Assembly (NCBI RefSeq): GCF_030818935.1 | Contig: NZ_JAUTBD010000001.1 | Location: 2,728,001-2,792,000 of the forward strand | Length of the DNA: 64,000 bases | Direction: 5' to 3' | From: Microbacterium sp. SORGH_AS_1204 | GTDB lineage: Bacteria; Actinomycetota; Actinomycetes; Actinomycetales; Microbacteriaceae | In this document: positions 15,281 through 28,038 of the stretch, in pieces | Numbering within the stretch: the stretch's first letter is position 1 | Layout: every line of letters starts with the position of its first letter | Notes under the pieces: model-generated | What the model was told of the DNA's origin: nothing | Seen by the model: only the letters and a program-made list of their open reading frames with translations | Databases searched by the model: none | Made by a program: the position numbers and the translations under genes

Positions 15281-16165
15281 TCAGACCGCCGACGCCCGCT
15301 CCGCCGCCTCGACGACGTTGGTCATCAGCAGCGCGACGGTCATCGGGCCCACACCGCCGGGGTTGGGCGAGACGAAGCCCGCGACCTCGGCGACATCCGG
15401 GTGCACGTCACCGAACACGCGGGATTTCCCGGTCTCGGCGTCGGTCTCGCGCGTGACGCCCACGTCGAGCACCGCAGCGCCCGGCTTGACGTCCTCGCCG
15501 CGCACGATGTGCTTCACGCCGGCCGCGGCGACGATGACGTCGGCCTGGCGAAGGTGCTTCGCGAGGTCGGCGGTTCCGGTATGCGTGAGGGTCACGGTGG
15601 CGTTGATCTCGCGGCGGGTGAGCAGCAGACCGATCGAGCGGCCAATGGTCACACCGCGGCCGACGACGACGACCTCTTTGCCCTTCAGGTCGTAATCGTT
15701 GCGCAGCAGCAGCTCGATGACCCCTCGCGGCGTGCACGGCAGGGGCGTGAGGATCGGCGCGTTGACGTTGAGCACCAAACGCCCGAGGTTGGTGGGGTGC
15801 AGGCCGTCGGCATCCTTCGCCGGGTCGATCCGCTCGAGGATCGCGTCGGTGTCGATGTGTTTCGGCAGGGGCAGCTGCACGATGTAGCCGTGGCACGCGG
15901 GGTCGGCGTTGAGACGGTCGATGACGGCCTCGACCTCTTCCTGCGTGGCTTCGGCCGGCAGCTCGACCTGGATCGAGTTCATGCCGATCGCCTCGGACTG
16001 CTTGTGCTTCATGCCCACGTACAGCTGCGAGGCCGGATCGGCGCCCACGAGCACCGTCGCGATGCCCGGGACGACGCCGCGCTCGCGCAGAGCGGCGACC
16101 CGCTCGGTGAGCTCCGCCTTGATCGCCGCCGACGCGGCCTTACCGTCGAGAATCGTCGCCGTCAT
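15281..16165 (-). CDS. folD: Bifunctional methylenetetrahydrofolate dehydrogenase / methenyltetrahydrofolate cyclohydrolase
   Basis: A 294-residue FolD. It interconverts 5,10-methylene-, methenyl- and 10-formyl-tetrahydrofolate in the cytosol, using NADP. The catalytic segment [10 protein letters not shown] (Y49, K53), the PLPKHID and DGLHPTNLG signatures, and the NADP loop [11 protein letters not shown] are all present. The start is the ATG at 16165; upstream codons in frame are in repeat sequence. It lies 318 bases downstream of glyA on the same strand. The two enzymes act in sequence on C1-folate, so co-regulation by the ZTP riboswitch is plausible if transcription reads through. Confidence 0.96.
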   Translation of the reverse strand: MTATILDGKAASAAIKAELTERVAALRERGVVPGIATVLVGADPASQLYVGMKHKQSEAIGMNSIQVELPAEATQEEVEAVIDRLNADPACHGYIVQLPLPKHIDTDAILERIDPAKDADGLHPTNLGRLVLNVNAPILTPLPCTPRGVIELLLRNDYDLKGKEVVVVGRGVTIGRSIGLLLTRREINATVTLTHTGTADLAKHLRQADVIVAAAGVKHIVRGEDVKPGAAVLDVGVTRETDAETGKSRVFGDVHPDVAEVAGFVSPNPGGVGPMTVALLMTNVVEAAERASAV

Positions 16166-16483
16166 GGCATCCCTTGTTCTGTGTCTGTCGTTCGTGTCGT
16201 GTCGTGTCGTGACGCGGTGCGCCCCGCGACTCGGCGGGAGAGCAACGCAATAAACGCCCCCGCCAGCTGGAAACGCCACGGCCCGCCGTGTCTCGCTCGC
16301 CCGAGCGTTTATCGCGCGTGACGTGCCGCCCGCAACGGCACCGGATGCCGGCACCCTCGGAATCGCGGGAGTGCAGCCGCACGCCGCGCGCCGTCGTCGC
16401 GGCCCGGGCGCCCGGATTCCCCGCCCGGAGGAGCCCGACGGCCGGGACGGGGCCGCCGCGAAGCGACCCCGCCCCGGCGGGGC
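16166..16483. repeat. 318-bp glyA-folD gap with a GAAACGCC-type palindrome
   Basis: No gene is visible. At 16247-16316 the arms GCAATAAACGC and GCGTTTATCGC enclose GGAAACGCC and CCGTGTCTCGC segments, a diverged member of the repeat family seen at 11791-12345 and 14562-14628. The remainder is GC-rich sequence without an obvious signal, ending in a short hairpin next to the glyA stop. Confidence 0.7.
16467..16482 (-). terminator. Short GC hairpin just after glyA
   Basis: CCCCGCC-CC-GGCGGGG directly abuts the glyA stop codon. The 7-bp GC stem could terminate or stabilise the glyA transcript. The tiny loop and missing T run make it uncertain. Confidence 0.45.
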
Positions 16484-17758
16484 TCACTGCTGCAGGTCGG
16501 GGTACAGCGGGAAGGCGTCGGCGAGCGTCGCGACGCGCGCGCGCAGGGCCTCGACGTCGGCGCCGGGGATCAGCGCGAGCGCGATGATGTCGGCCACCTC
16601 GGTGAATTCGGCGTCGCCGAAACCGCGGGTCGCGAGCGCGGGAGTGCCGATGCGCAGGCCCGAGGTGACCATCGGCGGACGCGGGTCGTTCGGCACGGCG
16701 TTGCGGTTGACGGTGATGTGGATGTCGTGCAGCAGGTCTTCGGCCTGCTTGCCGTCGATCTCGGCCTCGCGCAGGTCGACGAGCACCAGGTGCACGTCGG
16801 TGCCGCCCGACCGCACGGCGATGCCGGCGTTCTTGACGTCGTCCTGCGTGAGACGGTCGGCGAGGATCGCAGCTCCCCGCAGCGTGCGCTCCTGACGCTC
16901 CTTGAACTCGGGCGTCATCGCGAGCTTGAACGCCGTCGCCTTCGCGGCGATGACGTGCATGAGCGGGCCGCCCTGCTGGCCCGGGAAGACCGCGGTGTTG
17001 ATCTTCTTGGCGAGGGCCTCGTCGTTGGTGAGGATGAGACCCGAACGGGGGCCGCCGATGGTCTTGTGCACGGTGGTCGAGACGACGTGCGCGTGCGGGA
17101 TCGGGCTCGGGTGAAGCCCCGCGGCCACGAGACCGGCGAAGTGCGCCATATCGACCCACAGGAGGGCGCCCACCTCGTCGGCGATCGCGCGGAAGGCGGC
17201 GAAGTCGAGCTGGCGGGGGTACGCCGACCAGCCGGCGATGATGACCTTGGGCTTGTGCTCGACGGCGAGGCGACGCACCTCGTCCATGTCGATGACGCTC
17301 GTCTCGGGGTCGACGCCATAGGCGACGATGTCGTACAGGCGGCCCGAGAAGTTGATCTTCATGCCGTGCGTGAGGTGACCGCCCTGGTCGAGGGCGAGAC
17401 CGAGCAGCGTGTCGCCGGGGCGGGCGATCGCGTGGAGCACCGCCGCGTTGGCCGAAGCGCCCGAGTGCGGCTGCACGTTGGCGAACTCGGCGCCGAACAG
17501 GGCCTTGGCCCGCTCGATCGCGAGCGACTCGGCGACGTCGACCTCTTCGCAGCCGCCGTAGTAGCGACGGCCCGGGTAGCCCTCGGCGTACTTGTTGGTC
17601 AGCACCGAGCCCTGCGACTGCAGCACCGAGACGGGAACGAAGTTCTCCGACGCGATCATCTCGAGGAAGCCGCGCTGACGGTTCAGCTCGCGCTCGAGCA
17701 CCTCGGCGATCTCGGGGTCGACCTCGGAGAGGGGGGCGTTGAAGTACGGATCGGTCAT
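16484..17758 (-). CDS. glyA: Serine hydroxymethyltransferase
   Basis: A 424-residue PLP enzyme converting serine and tetrahydrofolate to glycine and methylene-tetrahydrofolate. The PLP-binding lysine is K232 in [29 protein letters not shown] and [19 protein letters not shown] are diagnostic. Start ATG 17758 has AAGGAGA upstream; further in-frame codons belong to the riboswitch leader. The leader carries a ZTP riboswitch, so expression should rise when ZTP/AICAR accumulates through shortage of 10-formyl-THF. folD follows. Confidence 0.97.
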   Translation of the reverse strand: MTDPYFNAPLSEVDPEIAEVLERELNRQRGFLEMIASENFVPVSVLQSQGSVLTNKYAEGYPGRRYYGGCEEVDVAESLAIERAKALFGAEFANVQPHSGASANAAVLHAIARPGDTLLGLALDQGGHLTHGMKINFSGRLYDIVAYGVDPETSVIDMDEVRRLAVEHKPKVIIAGWSAYPRQLDFAAFRAIADEVGALLWVDMAHFAGLVAAGLHPSPIPHAHVVSTTVHKTIGGPRSGLILTNDEALAKKINTAVFPGQQGGPLMHVIAAKATAFKLAMTPEFKERQERTLRGAAILADRLTQDDVKNAGIAVRSGGTDVHLVLVDLREAEIDGKQAEDLLHDIHITVNRNAVPNDPRPPMVTSGLRIGTPALATRGFGDAEFTEVADIIALALIPGADVEALRARVATLADAFPLYPDLQQ

Positions 17759-17790
17759 GCGATCTCCTTGACGATGGTTCCGGATGCCAC

Positions 17791-17805
17791 GGACTCGGCG
17801 AGTCC
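17791..17805 (-). promoter_or_regulatory. Hairpin between riboswitch aptamer and glyA (possible expression platform)
   Basis: GGACTC-GGC-GAGTCC is a perfect small hairpin located between the ZTP aptamer and the glyA ribosome site. It is a candidate part of the expression platform. The alternative pairing with the aptamer cannot be established by eye. Confidence 0.4.
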
Positions 17806-17820
17806 GCAGAGATACCGCAT

Positions 17821-17899
17821 CGACCCAGGCGTGCGGTCGAATACCGTCAAGCGGTCGCTCCCCGGTGGTTACCCACCTCAACGCCAGTCGCGACGGTGC
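17821..17899 (-). promoter_or_regulatory. ZTP (pfl) riboswitch upstream of glyA
   Basis: Read on the minus strand, the leader contains the conserved core blocks of the ZTP riboswitch in order: GTCGCGACTGGCG, then GGTGGGTAACCACCGGGGAG followed by CGACC, and after a variable linker CCGC plus GCCTGGGTCG. These reproduce the known aptamer helices and the conserved GCCUGGG ligand pocket. The class senses ZTP/ZMP and turns on C1-folate and purine genes. It sits about 60 bases before glyA. A TAAAGT element just upstream (about 17905) may be the promoter -10. Confidence 0.93.
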
Positions 17900-18027
17900 C
17901 ACTTTAGCGCGTATGGCACGCGCGTCCCCGCGTGTCGTGGCATCCAGTGCTCCTGCACAGAGTCGGTGTCGACTCGACGTCGAGGGGTCCCGGATGCCGC
18001 CACCCGGAGCCCGCGTAAAATGGCGGG

Positions 18028-18410
18028 GTGACCGACTCCCGCAACGTCCGCGCGCAGGCGCCTCTCGCTCCCGGCATGCGCGCGCGGCCGACCGCGATCG
18101 AGATCGTCAGCGTCGCCTGCGGTCTCGTCGCTTTCGTGACCCTGGCCATCTGGGGCTTCACCGCGTGGCCGCTGCCCTGGAACATCGTCGCCGGGATCGG
18201 CGCTCCGGCGCTGGCGATCCTGGTGTGGGCGCTGTTCGTCTCCCCTCGCGCCGTGCTCGCGGTGCACCCCTTCGTGCGCGCGATCGTCGAACTGTTCGTG
18301 TACGCCGCCGCCACCATCGCGTGGTGGAGCATGGGCCAGGCCTGGATCGGCCTCGGCTTCGCCGTCGTCGCGGTCACCGTGGGCGCCGTGAACGGCCGGC
18401 GGCGCCTGGG

Positions 18411-18414
<4 letters not shown>
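18028..18414 (+). CDS. YrdB/DUF2568-type small integral membrane protein
   Basis: A 128-residue protein starting at GTG 18028, with four predicted membrane segments (about 24-42, 45-65, 74-96 and 100-120) and short basic loops (it ends GRRRLG). The pattern, with [16 protein letters not shown] and [10 protein letters not shown], matches the YrdB family of unknown function. Its stop overlaps the GTG of the next gene (GTGA), so the two are translationally coupled. What it does for the FAD oxidase is unknown. Confidence 0.72.
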
Positions 18415-19775
<1,361 letters not shown>

Positions 19776-20034
19776 CCGCGTCGCGGGGTCGGCGGCGGTG
19801 CGCGGGGCCCGTGGCCCGGTGCGGCCGGTGGCGGTGCGCGGGCCCCTCGCTGCCCGGCGGGCCGGCGGCGCGGGCCCTTCGTCGCCCGACAAACCGACTG
19901 CGGTGCGCGGGGCCCGTGGCCCGGTGCGGCCGGCAGCGCACGGCCCGGTGTGACCAGACCGTGACATGCCCTCCCGGTGAATGCGCAGCACGGTCTAATA
20001 ACATTGGAAGACTGACTACCGGGGGGTTTCACTC
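19776..20034. repeat. Gap with a perfect 34-bp direct repeat
   Basis: Two identical 34-base copies (19795-19828 and 19900-19933), each starting GCGGTGCGCGGGGCCC, lie 71 bases apart in an otherwise GC-rich gap. Shorter CGGTGCG-like fragments recur around them. An AT-richer stretch before the next gene (TCTAATAACATT, about 19994-20005) is a candidate promoter -10 for the L,D-transpeptidase. Confidence 0.75.
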
Positions 20035-21426
20035 ATGACCGACGGCACCGACGGCGCGACCTACGCCTGGGCTCCGGCCGAGCCGAAGAGGCGCAAGAAC
20101 CGTTCCGGCCTGTGGATCGGCATCCCCGCCGGAGCCACGGCCGTGGCGCTCATCGCCGCCTCGCTCGTGCTGATCGCGCCCGGCGCCTCCGTCGCCGGTG
20201 TGCAGATCGGCGGTCTGACCGCCGGCGCTGCGGCACAGGCCATCGAGACCCGTCTCGCCGAGACCCGAGTCACCGTCGACAGCCCCGCCGGCGAGATCAC
20301 CGTCACCGGCGCCGACCTCGGTGCGACGGTCGACGCCGCCGCCCTCGCCGACAAAGCGTTCTCCGACAACCCGATGTGGAAGCCCGCGTCGTGGTTCCCC
20401 GAGGGCACCGGCGTCTCGATCGAGGTCGACGCCGCCGAGGCGGCCGCGGCCCTGAGCGAGCGCTCCCCCGGTGCGTTCCGCGCCCCCGTCGACGCCTCGC
20501 TCGCCTACGACGCCGGCGCGGAGGCCTACGTGACGACGCCCGCCGAGGCGGGCGAGGGCATCGACGTCGCCGCGGTCACGGCCGCGCTGCAGTCCGCATT
20601 CGACGCCGGCACCCCCTCGACCACCGTGCAAGCGGGTCTCGTTCCCGTCGACCCGCCCGTCAGCACCGAAGAGGCCGATGCTGCCGTCGCGAAGCTCAAC
20701 GGCATCCTCGACGCCGCCGGCTTCTACATCGGCGACGAGCGGACCGTGCCCGTCGACCGCGCGACAGCGGCATCCTGGATCACCGTGACGCCCGACGGCA
20801 CGGGTGAGTTCGCCATCACCGCCGACGAGGCGGCCATCCAGAAGGCGGTCAGCGGCCTCGCCGGCAGCGTCGACCGCAGCGCCGTCAACGCCGACGTCAT
20901 CGTCGACAGCGGCGGAGAGGTCATCAAGGCCCTCACCGAAGGTCAGACGGGCCGCACCCTCGGCGACACCAGCGGCATCGCCGCCGCCTTCGCGTCGCAG
21001 CTCGCCGACGGCGACGCGCGCTACGCCCTGACGGTAGCTGAGACGCCCTTCGACACAAAGAAGACCGAGCGTCGCATCGACGTCAACCTCAGCGCGCAGA
21101 CGGTGACCCTCTACGAGAACGACCAGGTCTACCGGAACTGGTCGATGTCGTCGGGCAAGAGCGGCTGGGAGACCCACACGGGCAACTACCGCATCGGTTG
21201 GAAGACCTCCATGCAAGACATGGGCTGCGTGCCGGGTTACGACTGGTGCACCAAAGACGTCCCGTGGGTCGCGTACTTCAACGGTGACGAGGCGTTCCAC
21301 GGCACCTACTGGCACAACAACTTCGGGACGCCGATGAGCCACGGCTGCGTCAACCTCACGGTCAGCAACGCCAAGGAGCTCTACGACTGGGCGTACAAGG
21401 GCACCGAGGTCTCGGTCCACTACTGA
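20035..21426 (+). CDS. L,D-transpeptidase (YkuD) with membrane anchor
   Basis: A 463-residue cell-wall enzyme. A basic N-terminus (KRRKNRS) precedes one membrane helix (about 25-47), placing the rest outside the cytoplasm. Residues 50-330 form a repeated alpha/beta region resembling the putative peptidoglycan-binding domains found in L,D-transpeptidases. The C-terminal YkuD domain has the catalytic motif SHGCVNL with H436 and C438. It would make 3-3 peptidoglycan cross-links or attach molecules to stem peptides. A strong palindromic terminator follows. A single gene with its own promoter is likely. Confidence 0.93.
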   Translation: MTDGTDGATYAWAPAEPKRRKNRSGLWIGIPAGATAVALIAASLVLIAPGASVAGVQIGGLTAGAAAQAIETRLAETRVTVDSPAGEITVTGADLGATVDAAALADKAFSDNPMWKPASWFPEGTGVSIEVDAAEAAAALSERSPGAFRAPVDASLAYDAGAEAYVTTPAEAGEGIDVAAVTAALQSAFDAGTPSTTVQAGLVPVDPPVSTEEADAAVAKLNGILDAAGFYIGDERTVPVDRATAASWITVTPDGTGEFAITADEAAIQKAVSGLAGSVDRSAVNADVIVDSGGEVIKALTEGQTGRTLGDTSGIAAAFASQLADGDARYALTVAETPFDTKKTERRIDVNLSAQTVTLYENDQVYRNWSMSSGKSGWETHTGNYRIGWKTSMQDMGCVPGYDWCTKDVPWVAYFNGDEAFHGTYWHNNFGTPMSHGCVNLTVSNAKELYDWAYKGTEVSVHY

Positions 21427-21437
21427 GGCCGGTTCTG

Positions 21438-21473
21438 ACAGAGGGGCGGATGCCATGGCATCCGCCCCTCTGT
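21438..21473 (+). terminator. 36-bp perfect palindrome terminator after the L,D-transpeptidase
   Basis: A perfect inverted repeat from ACAGAGGGGC through the core GGATGCCATGGCATCC to GCCCCTCTGT, 12 bases after the stop. It is built around the same GGATGCC/GGCATCC core as the terminators at 21874, 51071 and 51375. Confidence 0.85.
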
Positions 21474-21534
21474 CGTCTCCGCGCGTCCGCCGACCCCGCA
21501 CCGCCCCTCGGAGCTGATCCGCACCACGCTTGCC

Positions 21535-21775
21535 CCCCCTCACTCGCCCGTCGCTGACTTGCGCCCTGTGCTCGCCTCCCCCGTGACTTTCGCCCTGTGC
21601 ACGCCGGACACCCGCCCCAGCGCGCGAACGCCGCGACTCACGGGCTGAACACGAGCACGAGCGCCTCTCCCCTCCCCCGTGACTTGCGCAATGCGTACGC
21701 CTTCCCGGTGACTTGCGCCCTGTGCTCGCCGAACACCCACACCAGCGCGCGAACGCCGCAAGTCAACGTCGGCGA
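21535..21775. repeat. Intergenic repeat family with TGACTTGCGCCCTGTG
   Basis: The gap between the L,D-transpeptidase and icd has no gene. It holds two roughly 58-base copies (21583-21641 and 21708-21765). Each begins GTGACTT(T/G)CGCCCTGTG, continues CACCC-C-CCAGCGCGCGAACGCCGC and closes with GACTCA or AAGTCA, so each is an imperfect palindrome (TGACTTGCG against CGCAAGTCA). Partial copies of the left arm sit at 21555 and 21679. It is unrelated to the other repeat families in the window. Confidence 0.82.
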
Positions 21776-21873
21776 GGTCGCACGCCACCGGCGACGGGGC
21801 AGGAGCATGGGCCCTCGCGGCTGGACGCGCGCACGGGCCTCGCACGCCGGCACCACCACCGGGCGCACACGAA

Positions 21874-21907
21874 AGAAGGGCGGATGCCGTGTGGCATCCG
21901 CCCTTCT
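21874..21907 (-). terminator. Hairpin terminator after icd
   Basis: AGAAGGGCGGATGCC and GGCATCCGCCCTTCT pair perfectly around a four-base loop, beginning 14 bases beyond the icd stop on the minus strand. Confidence 0.88.
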
Positions 21908-21920
21908 CGGGAGTCGCGTG

Positions 21921-24140
<2,220 letters not shown>

Positions 24141-24200
24141 GTCAGATCTCTCCGTAGAGGCGGCCAGGGTGGTTCCCCAGCCTATCGCACCGCGGCAAAG

Positions 24201-24218
24201 TCTCTTGATGTCGAGATA
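24201..24218 (-). promoter_or_regulatory. Palindromic operator upstream of icd, shared with sucCD
   Basis: TCTCTTGATGTCGAGATA lies 61 bases before the icd start. It matches the sucC upstream element (53551-53568) at 16 of 18 positions. Read on the coding strand it is TATCTCGACATCAAGAGA, the kind of dyad bound by MarR-type repressors. A TAGGCT hexamer downstream may be the -10. Confidence 0.65.
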
Positions 24219-24361
24219 GTTCCGGGGTCCTTCCCGCTGCGCGTTCGCAGCGGTGGCGGGGGTGAACGCGCGGCGGCGCGATGGCGACGTGCAGGTGACG
24301 CCGAACGCATGCTCGGGCATGCGATCTTGGGACTGAGGGGGCGTGCCGCTAGCCTGGGCGC

Positions 24362-24814
24362 ATGGCTGACCTGCGTCTCGTCGAACTGTCCGCCGCCACG
24401 ATCGTGGCCGTGAACACCCTGTCGCTCAAGCCCGGGCAAGAGCAGTTCCTCGCGCCCGTCAGCTACGGCATCGCCGCGACGGTGAGCAATCCGCAGACCT
24501 CGTGGCAGCGCGTGGTGCTCGACGGCGACGAGGTGGTCGGGTTCGTCAGCGCCAACTTCGACCCCGACGCGCACGAGGAGCACTTCCGCTCCGTCCTGTG
24601 GCGCATCAACGTCGACGCCGACGAACAGGGCCGCGGTGTCGGCAGCTTCGCCCTCGCCGCTGTGCTCGACGAAGCCCGCAACCGCGGCATGGACCACGTC
24701 GACGTCATCTACGAACCGGGCGTCGGCGGTCCCGAGGCCTTCTTCGAGCGCGTCGGCTTCACGGCGGTCGGCGAGACCGAGTACGGCGAGGTCATCGCGC
24801 GCATCGGCGTCTGA
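24362..24814 (+). CDS. GNAT-family N-acetyltransferase
   Basis: A 150-residue acetyltransferase. The core is easily seen: substrate strand [10 protein letters not shown], strand beta-4 [20 protein letters not shown] with the acetyl-CoA pyrophosphate loop (Q-GRGVG), and the FFERVGF motif near the end. It is similar to small-molecule GNATs such as spermidine/diamine acetyltransferases. The substrate is unknown. It is divergent from icd and appears monocistronic. Confidence 0.85.
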   Translation: MADLRLVELSAATIVAVNTLSLKPGQEQFLAPVSYGIAATVSNPQTSWQRVVLDGDEVVGFVSANFDPDAHEEHFRSVLWRINVDADEQGRGVGSFALAAVLDEARNRGMDHVDVIYEPGVGGPEAFFERVGFTAVGETEYGEVIARIGV

Positions 24815-25076
<262 letters not shown>

Positions 25077-25916
25077 ATGGACATCGCGTCGTGGGTGGCG
25101 GCCCGGGGCGGCATCGTGCACCGCCAGCAGATTCTGGACGAAGGGGTCTCTCCCCGAGCCTTGCGTGCAGCACTGGCCCGGGGCGACGCTGAGCGAATCC
25201 GACGTTACTGGGTGGCGACCGCGTCGGCTCCGCCTCCACTCGTCGCCGCCGCGCGCGCGTCCGGGCGACTGGCGTGCGTAAGCGCCGCCGCACATCGGGG
25301 GTGGTGGATGCCGGAAGGCACCACGGAGACGCTTCACCTCACCGTCCGACAGGATGCGAAACTGCCGGGCGGGACGAACGCGATCGTGCACTGGTCGAGG
25401 CCGCTCGTTCCGCAGCCGCCGCACCGTCTGATCGAATCCGTGCCGGACACGCTGGAGCACATTGCCGGATGCCTGCCTCACGAGCAGGCGCTCGTCGTCT
25501 GGGAATCAGCCTGCGCAATGGATCGGCTGCATCCCGAGGTACTCGCGCGCATCGCATGGCGGACGACGAGGGCCCGCCGGCTGACATCCGCCGCACAGAA
25601 TCAATCGGATTCCGGCCTCGAGACGTTGTTCGTCGTACGCCTCACCCCGTGGGGTGTCGTCATCCGGCAACAAGTGTCGATCGCGGGTCACGATGTGGAC
25701 GTTCTGATCGGCGATCGCCTTGTCGTGCAGCTCGACGGCTTCGCCTTCCACTCCACCCCAGCCGACCGCCAGCGAGATCTCGCTCATGACCGAGAGCTGC
25801 GGGCGCGCGGGTACACGGTGCTCCGTTTCACCTACCGCGACGTCGTCACGGACTGGGCACACGTGGAGGCGGTCATCACACGACACCTAGCTCAAAGGAA
25901 TCACCTCGCCCCCTGA
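25077..25916 (+). CDS. AbiEi-like N-terminal domain plus DUF559 (Vsr-like) nuclease-fold protein
   Basis: A 279-residue protein. The first 60 residues resemble the AbiEi/type IV antitoxin winged helix (GGIVHRQQILDEGVSPRALRA). Residues about 195-278 form a DUF559 domain, a relative of the very-short-patch-repair endonuclease fold, with the core DVDVLIGDRLVVQLDGFAFH, RDLAHDRELRARGYTVLRF and a C-terminal helix. D and E residues at those positions could bind Mg2+. The family is common as single genes in actinobacteria with no proven role; DNA repair or defence is possible. Its codon use is less GC-biased than the neighbours, hinting at acquisition. A hairpin overlaps the stop. Confidence 0.78.
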   Translation: MDIASWVAARGGIVHRQQILDEGVSPRALRAALARGDAERIRRYWVATASAPPPLVAAARASGRLACVSAAAHRGWWMPEGTTETLHLTVRQDAKLPGGTNAIVHWSRPLVPQPPHRLIESVPDTLEHIAGCLPHEQALVVWESACAMDRLHPEVLARIAWRTTRARRLTSAAQNQSDSGLETLFVVRLTPWGVVIRQQVSIAGHDVDVLIGDRLVVQLDGFAFHSTPADRQRDLAHDRELRARGYTVLRFTYRDVVTDWAHVEAVITRHLAQRNHLAP

Positions 25917-25942
25917 CGAGTCCAACCGGCGTCGTCAGGGGG
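25909..25942 (+). terminator. Hairpin terminator overlapping the DUF559 stop
   Basis: CCCCCTGACGA and TCGTCAGGGGG form a perfect 11-bp stem around a 12-base loop. The left arm includes the stop codon. Confidence 0.8.
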
Positions 25943-26220
25943 AAATGGATCCGGAGATGGGCAGCAGGTCCGGATGGTCTCGGCGCTTTCTTCCGGATCA
26001 GTTACCTCTTTCCGGATCCACAAGGTGTTGCGCGCGGGCAGCCCGCACGGACACCACCCTCGACGGCAGCGGGGGCCGCGGGTTCCTGCTCGCCACCTTG
26101 GGACTCGGCGGCGCGGGCTGCCGGCTCGAAGCGGGCCCGAGCTGCCGGCTCGGCCAGCGGGGCCCGCTTGGGAGGTGGATGCCGCGCCACCTCACACAGG
26201 AGGGCGTGGCATCCGGATGA
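25943..26220. other. Gene-free gap downstream of the DUF559 gene
   Basis: The gap (304 bases counting the hairpin before it) holds four CCGGAT motifs between 25949 and 26020. It also has a GAGGTGG/CCACCTC hairpin at 26172-26193, suitably placed to end the ABC transcript arriving from the other strand. No gene is supportable. Confidence 0.6.
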
Positions 26221-28038
26221 TCAGACGAGCGACTCCTGCCAGGCGGCGTGCAGCTGCGCGAACTTGCCCGTGGCGGCGATGAGCGTGGCGGGGGTGTCGT
26301 CCTCGATGATGCGACCGTGCTCCATCACCAGCACCCGGTCGGCGATCGCCACCGTCGAGAGGCGGTGGGCGATGATGATGGCCGTGCGGTCGGCGAGCAG
26401 GGTCTGTAGAGCGTCTTGGATGAGGCGCTCGCTCGGGATGTCGAGCGACGCGGTCGCCTCGTCGAGGATCAGCACCGACGGATCGGCGAGGAACGCGCGG
26501 GCGAACGAGATCAGCTGGCGCTGGCCCGCCGAGACGCGACCGCCGCGCTTGTTCACGTCGGTGTCGTAGCCGTCCGGCAGCTTCGAGATGAAGCCGTCGG
26601 CACCAACGGCGCGGGCGGCCGCGCGGATCTCGTCCATCGTGGCATCCGGCTTGCCGAGCGCGATGTTGTCGGCGACCGTCCCGCTGAACAAGTACGCCTC
26701 CTGCGTCACCATGACGATCGCCCGACGGAGGTCCTTCGGGTGCAAGCGGCGCAGGTCGACGTCGTCGAGGGTCACCGCTCCCCGCGTGGGGTCGTAGAAG
26801 CGCGACACGAGTTTGGCGAGCGTCGACTTGCCGGCGCCGGTCGTGCCCACGAGGGCGATCGTCTGTCCCGCGGGGATGTCGAGGGAGAAGTGCGGCAGGA
26901 TGACGCGTTCGTCGGAGTAGCCGAAGGTGACGTCGTCGAAGCGCACGTGGCCCTTCGCCGTCCACAAGTCGACCGGCTCGGTGGGGTCGGGCACCGTCGG
27001 TTCCTCTTCGAGGACGCCCGACACCTTCTCGAGCGCTGCCGTCGCCGACTGGTAGGAATTGAGGAAGAACGCCACCTCCTGCAGCGGCGAGAAGAAGTTG
27101 CGCACGTACAGCACCGCCGCCGTGAGCACACCGATCTCGAGCGGGCCGGCGATGACGCGTCCTCCGCCCCACAGCAGCACGACCGCCACCGAGACGGCGG
27201 CGACGGCCATGATGCCCGGCTCGAAGGTGCCGAACAGTTTGATCGAGCGCATGTTGACGTCGCGGTAGCTGGCGGCGAGGGAGCCGAACTCCTCGTCGTT
27301 GCGGGGCTCCTTGCGGAATGCCTTGACCGCGCGGATACCCGTCATCGTCTCGACGAACTTCACGATGACCTGGGCGCTGACGACGCGCGACTCGCGGTAG
27401 ATCACCTGGGAGCGCATGTAGAACCACCGCATCAGCAGGTACATCGGGATTCCCATGACGGTGAGGATCACACCCGACTGCCAGTCGATGAGGAACAGCG
27501 CGATCAGGGTGAACAGCCCGTACAGCACGCCCGAGACGAGCTCGTTGAGCCCCCCGTCGAGCAGTTCGCGGATGGTGTCGAGGTCGCTCGTCTGACGCGA
27601 GATGATGCGGCCCGAGGTGTACGACTCGTGGAACTCGAGGCTGAGCCGCTGCGTGTGCAGGAAGATGCGCTTGCGCAGGTCGAGCATGACCGCCTGCGTC
27701 AGGCGCGCGGCGACGACGACGTACCAGCCGATCAGCACGGCACCGCCGATGCCCGCGAGCAGATAGATGCCGACGACGCCGATGGTCGGCATCCAGTCGC
27801 TGCGCTCGATCACGGCGGGCAGCGCGTTGTCGATGCCGTAGGCGATGAGGGCGGGTCCGGCGACGCGAAGCGCCGTCGACACCACGAGCACGGATGCCGC
27901 GAGCACGAGCTGCAAGCGCAGGGGCGACACGAGGGAACCGAGCAGACGCAGCGAGCGCTGACGGATCGCGCGGCTCTCCTCCCGCGTGTAGTCGGAGCGG
28001 TCCTCGCCGCTGGTTCCGGAGACGGTCGCGGTGGTCAT
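26221..28038 (-). CDS. ABC exporter half-transporter (permease-ATPase fusion), second subunit
   Basis: A 605-residue type IV ABC exporter half. Six membrane helices lie between about residues 40 and 330. The ATPase domain has Walker A at 398-405 (GTTGAGKS), the signature VSAGQRQL, Walker B VLILDEA and the switch histidine in [10 protein letters not shown]. The ATG at 28038 overlaps the stop of the preceding exporter gene (ATGA), so the two are translationally coupled and likely form a heterodimer of the LmrCD/TM287-288 kind. In such pairs one ATPase site is often degenerate; both signatures here look nearly canonical. The substrate is unknown, with multidrug export the usual guess. Confidence 0.92.
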   Translation of the reverse strand: MTTATVSGTSGEDRSDYTREESRAIRQRSLRLLGSLVSPLRLQLVLAASVLVVSTALRVAGPALIAYGIDNALPAVIERSDWMPTIGVVGIYLLAGIGGAVLIGWYVVVAARLTQAVMLDLRKRIFLHTQRLSLEFHESYTSGRIISRQTSDLDTIRELLDGGLNELVSGVLYGLFTLIALFLIDWQSGVILTVMGIPMYLLMRWFYMRSQVIYRESRVVSAQVIVKFVETMTGIRAVKAFRKEPRNDEEFGSLAASYRDVNMRSIKLFGTFEPGIMAVAAVSVAVVLLWGGGRVIAGPLEIGVLTAAVLYVRNFFSPLQEVAFFLNSYQSATAALEKVSGVLEEEPTVPDPTEPVDLWTAKGHVRFDDVTFGYSDERVILPHFSLDIPAGQTIALVGTTGAGKSTLAKLVSRFYDPTRGAVTLDDVDLRRLHPKDLRRAIVMVTQEAYLFSGTVADNIALGKPDATMDEIRAAARAVGADGFISKLPDGYDTDVNKRGGRVSAGQRQLISFARAFLADPSVLILDEATASLDIPSERLIQDALQTLLADRTAIIIAHRLSTVAIADRVLVMEHGRIIEDDTPATLIAATGKFAQLHAAWQESLV

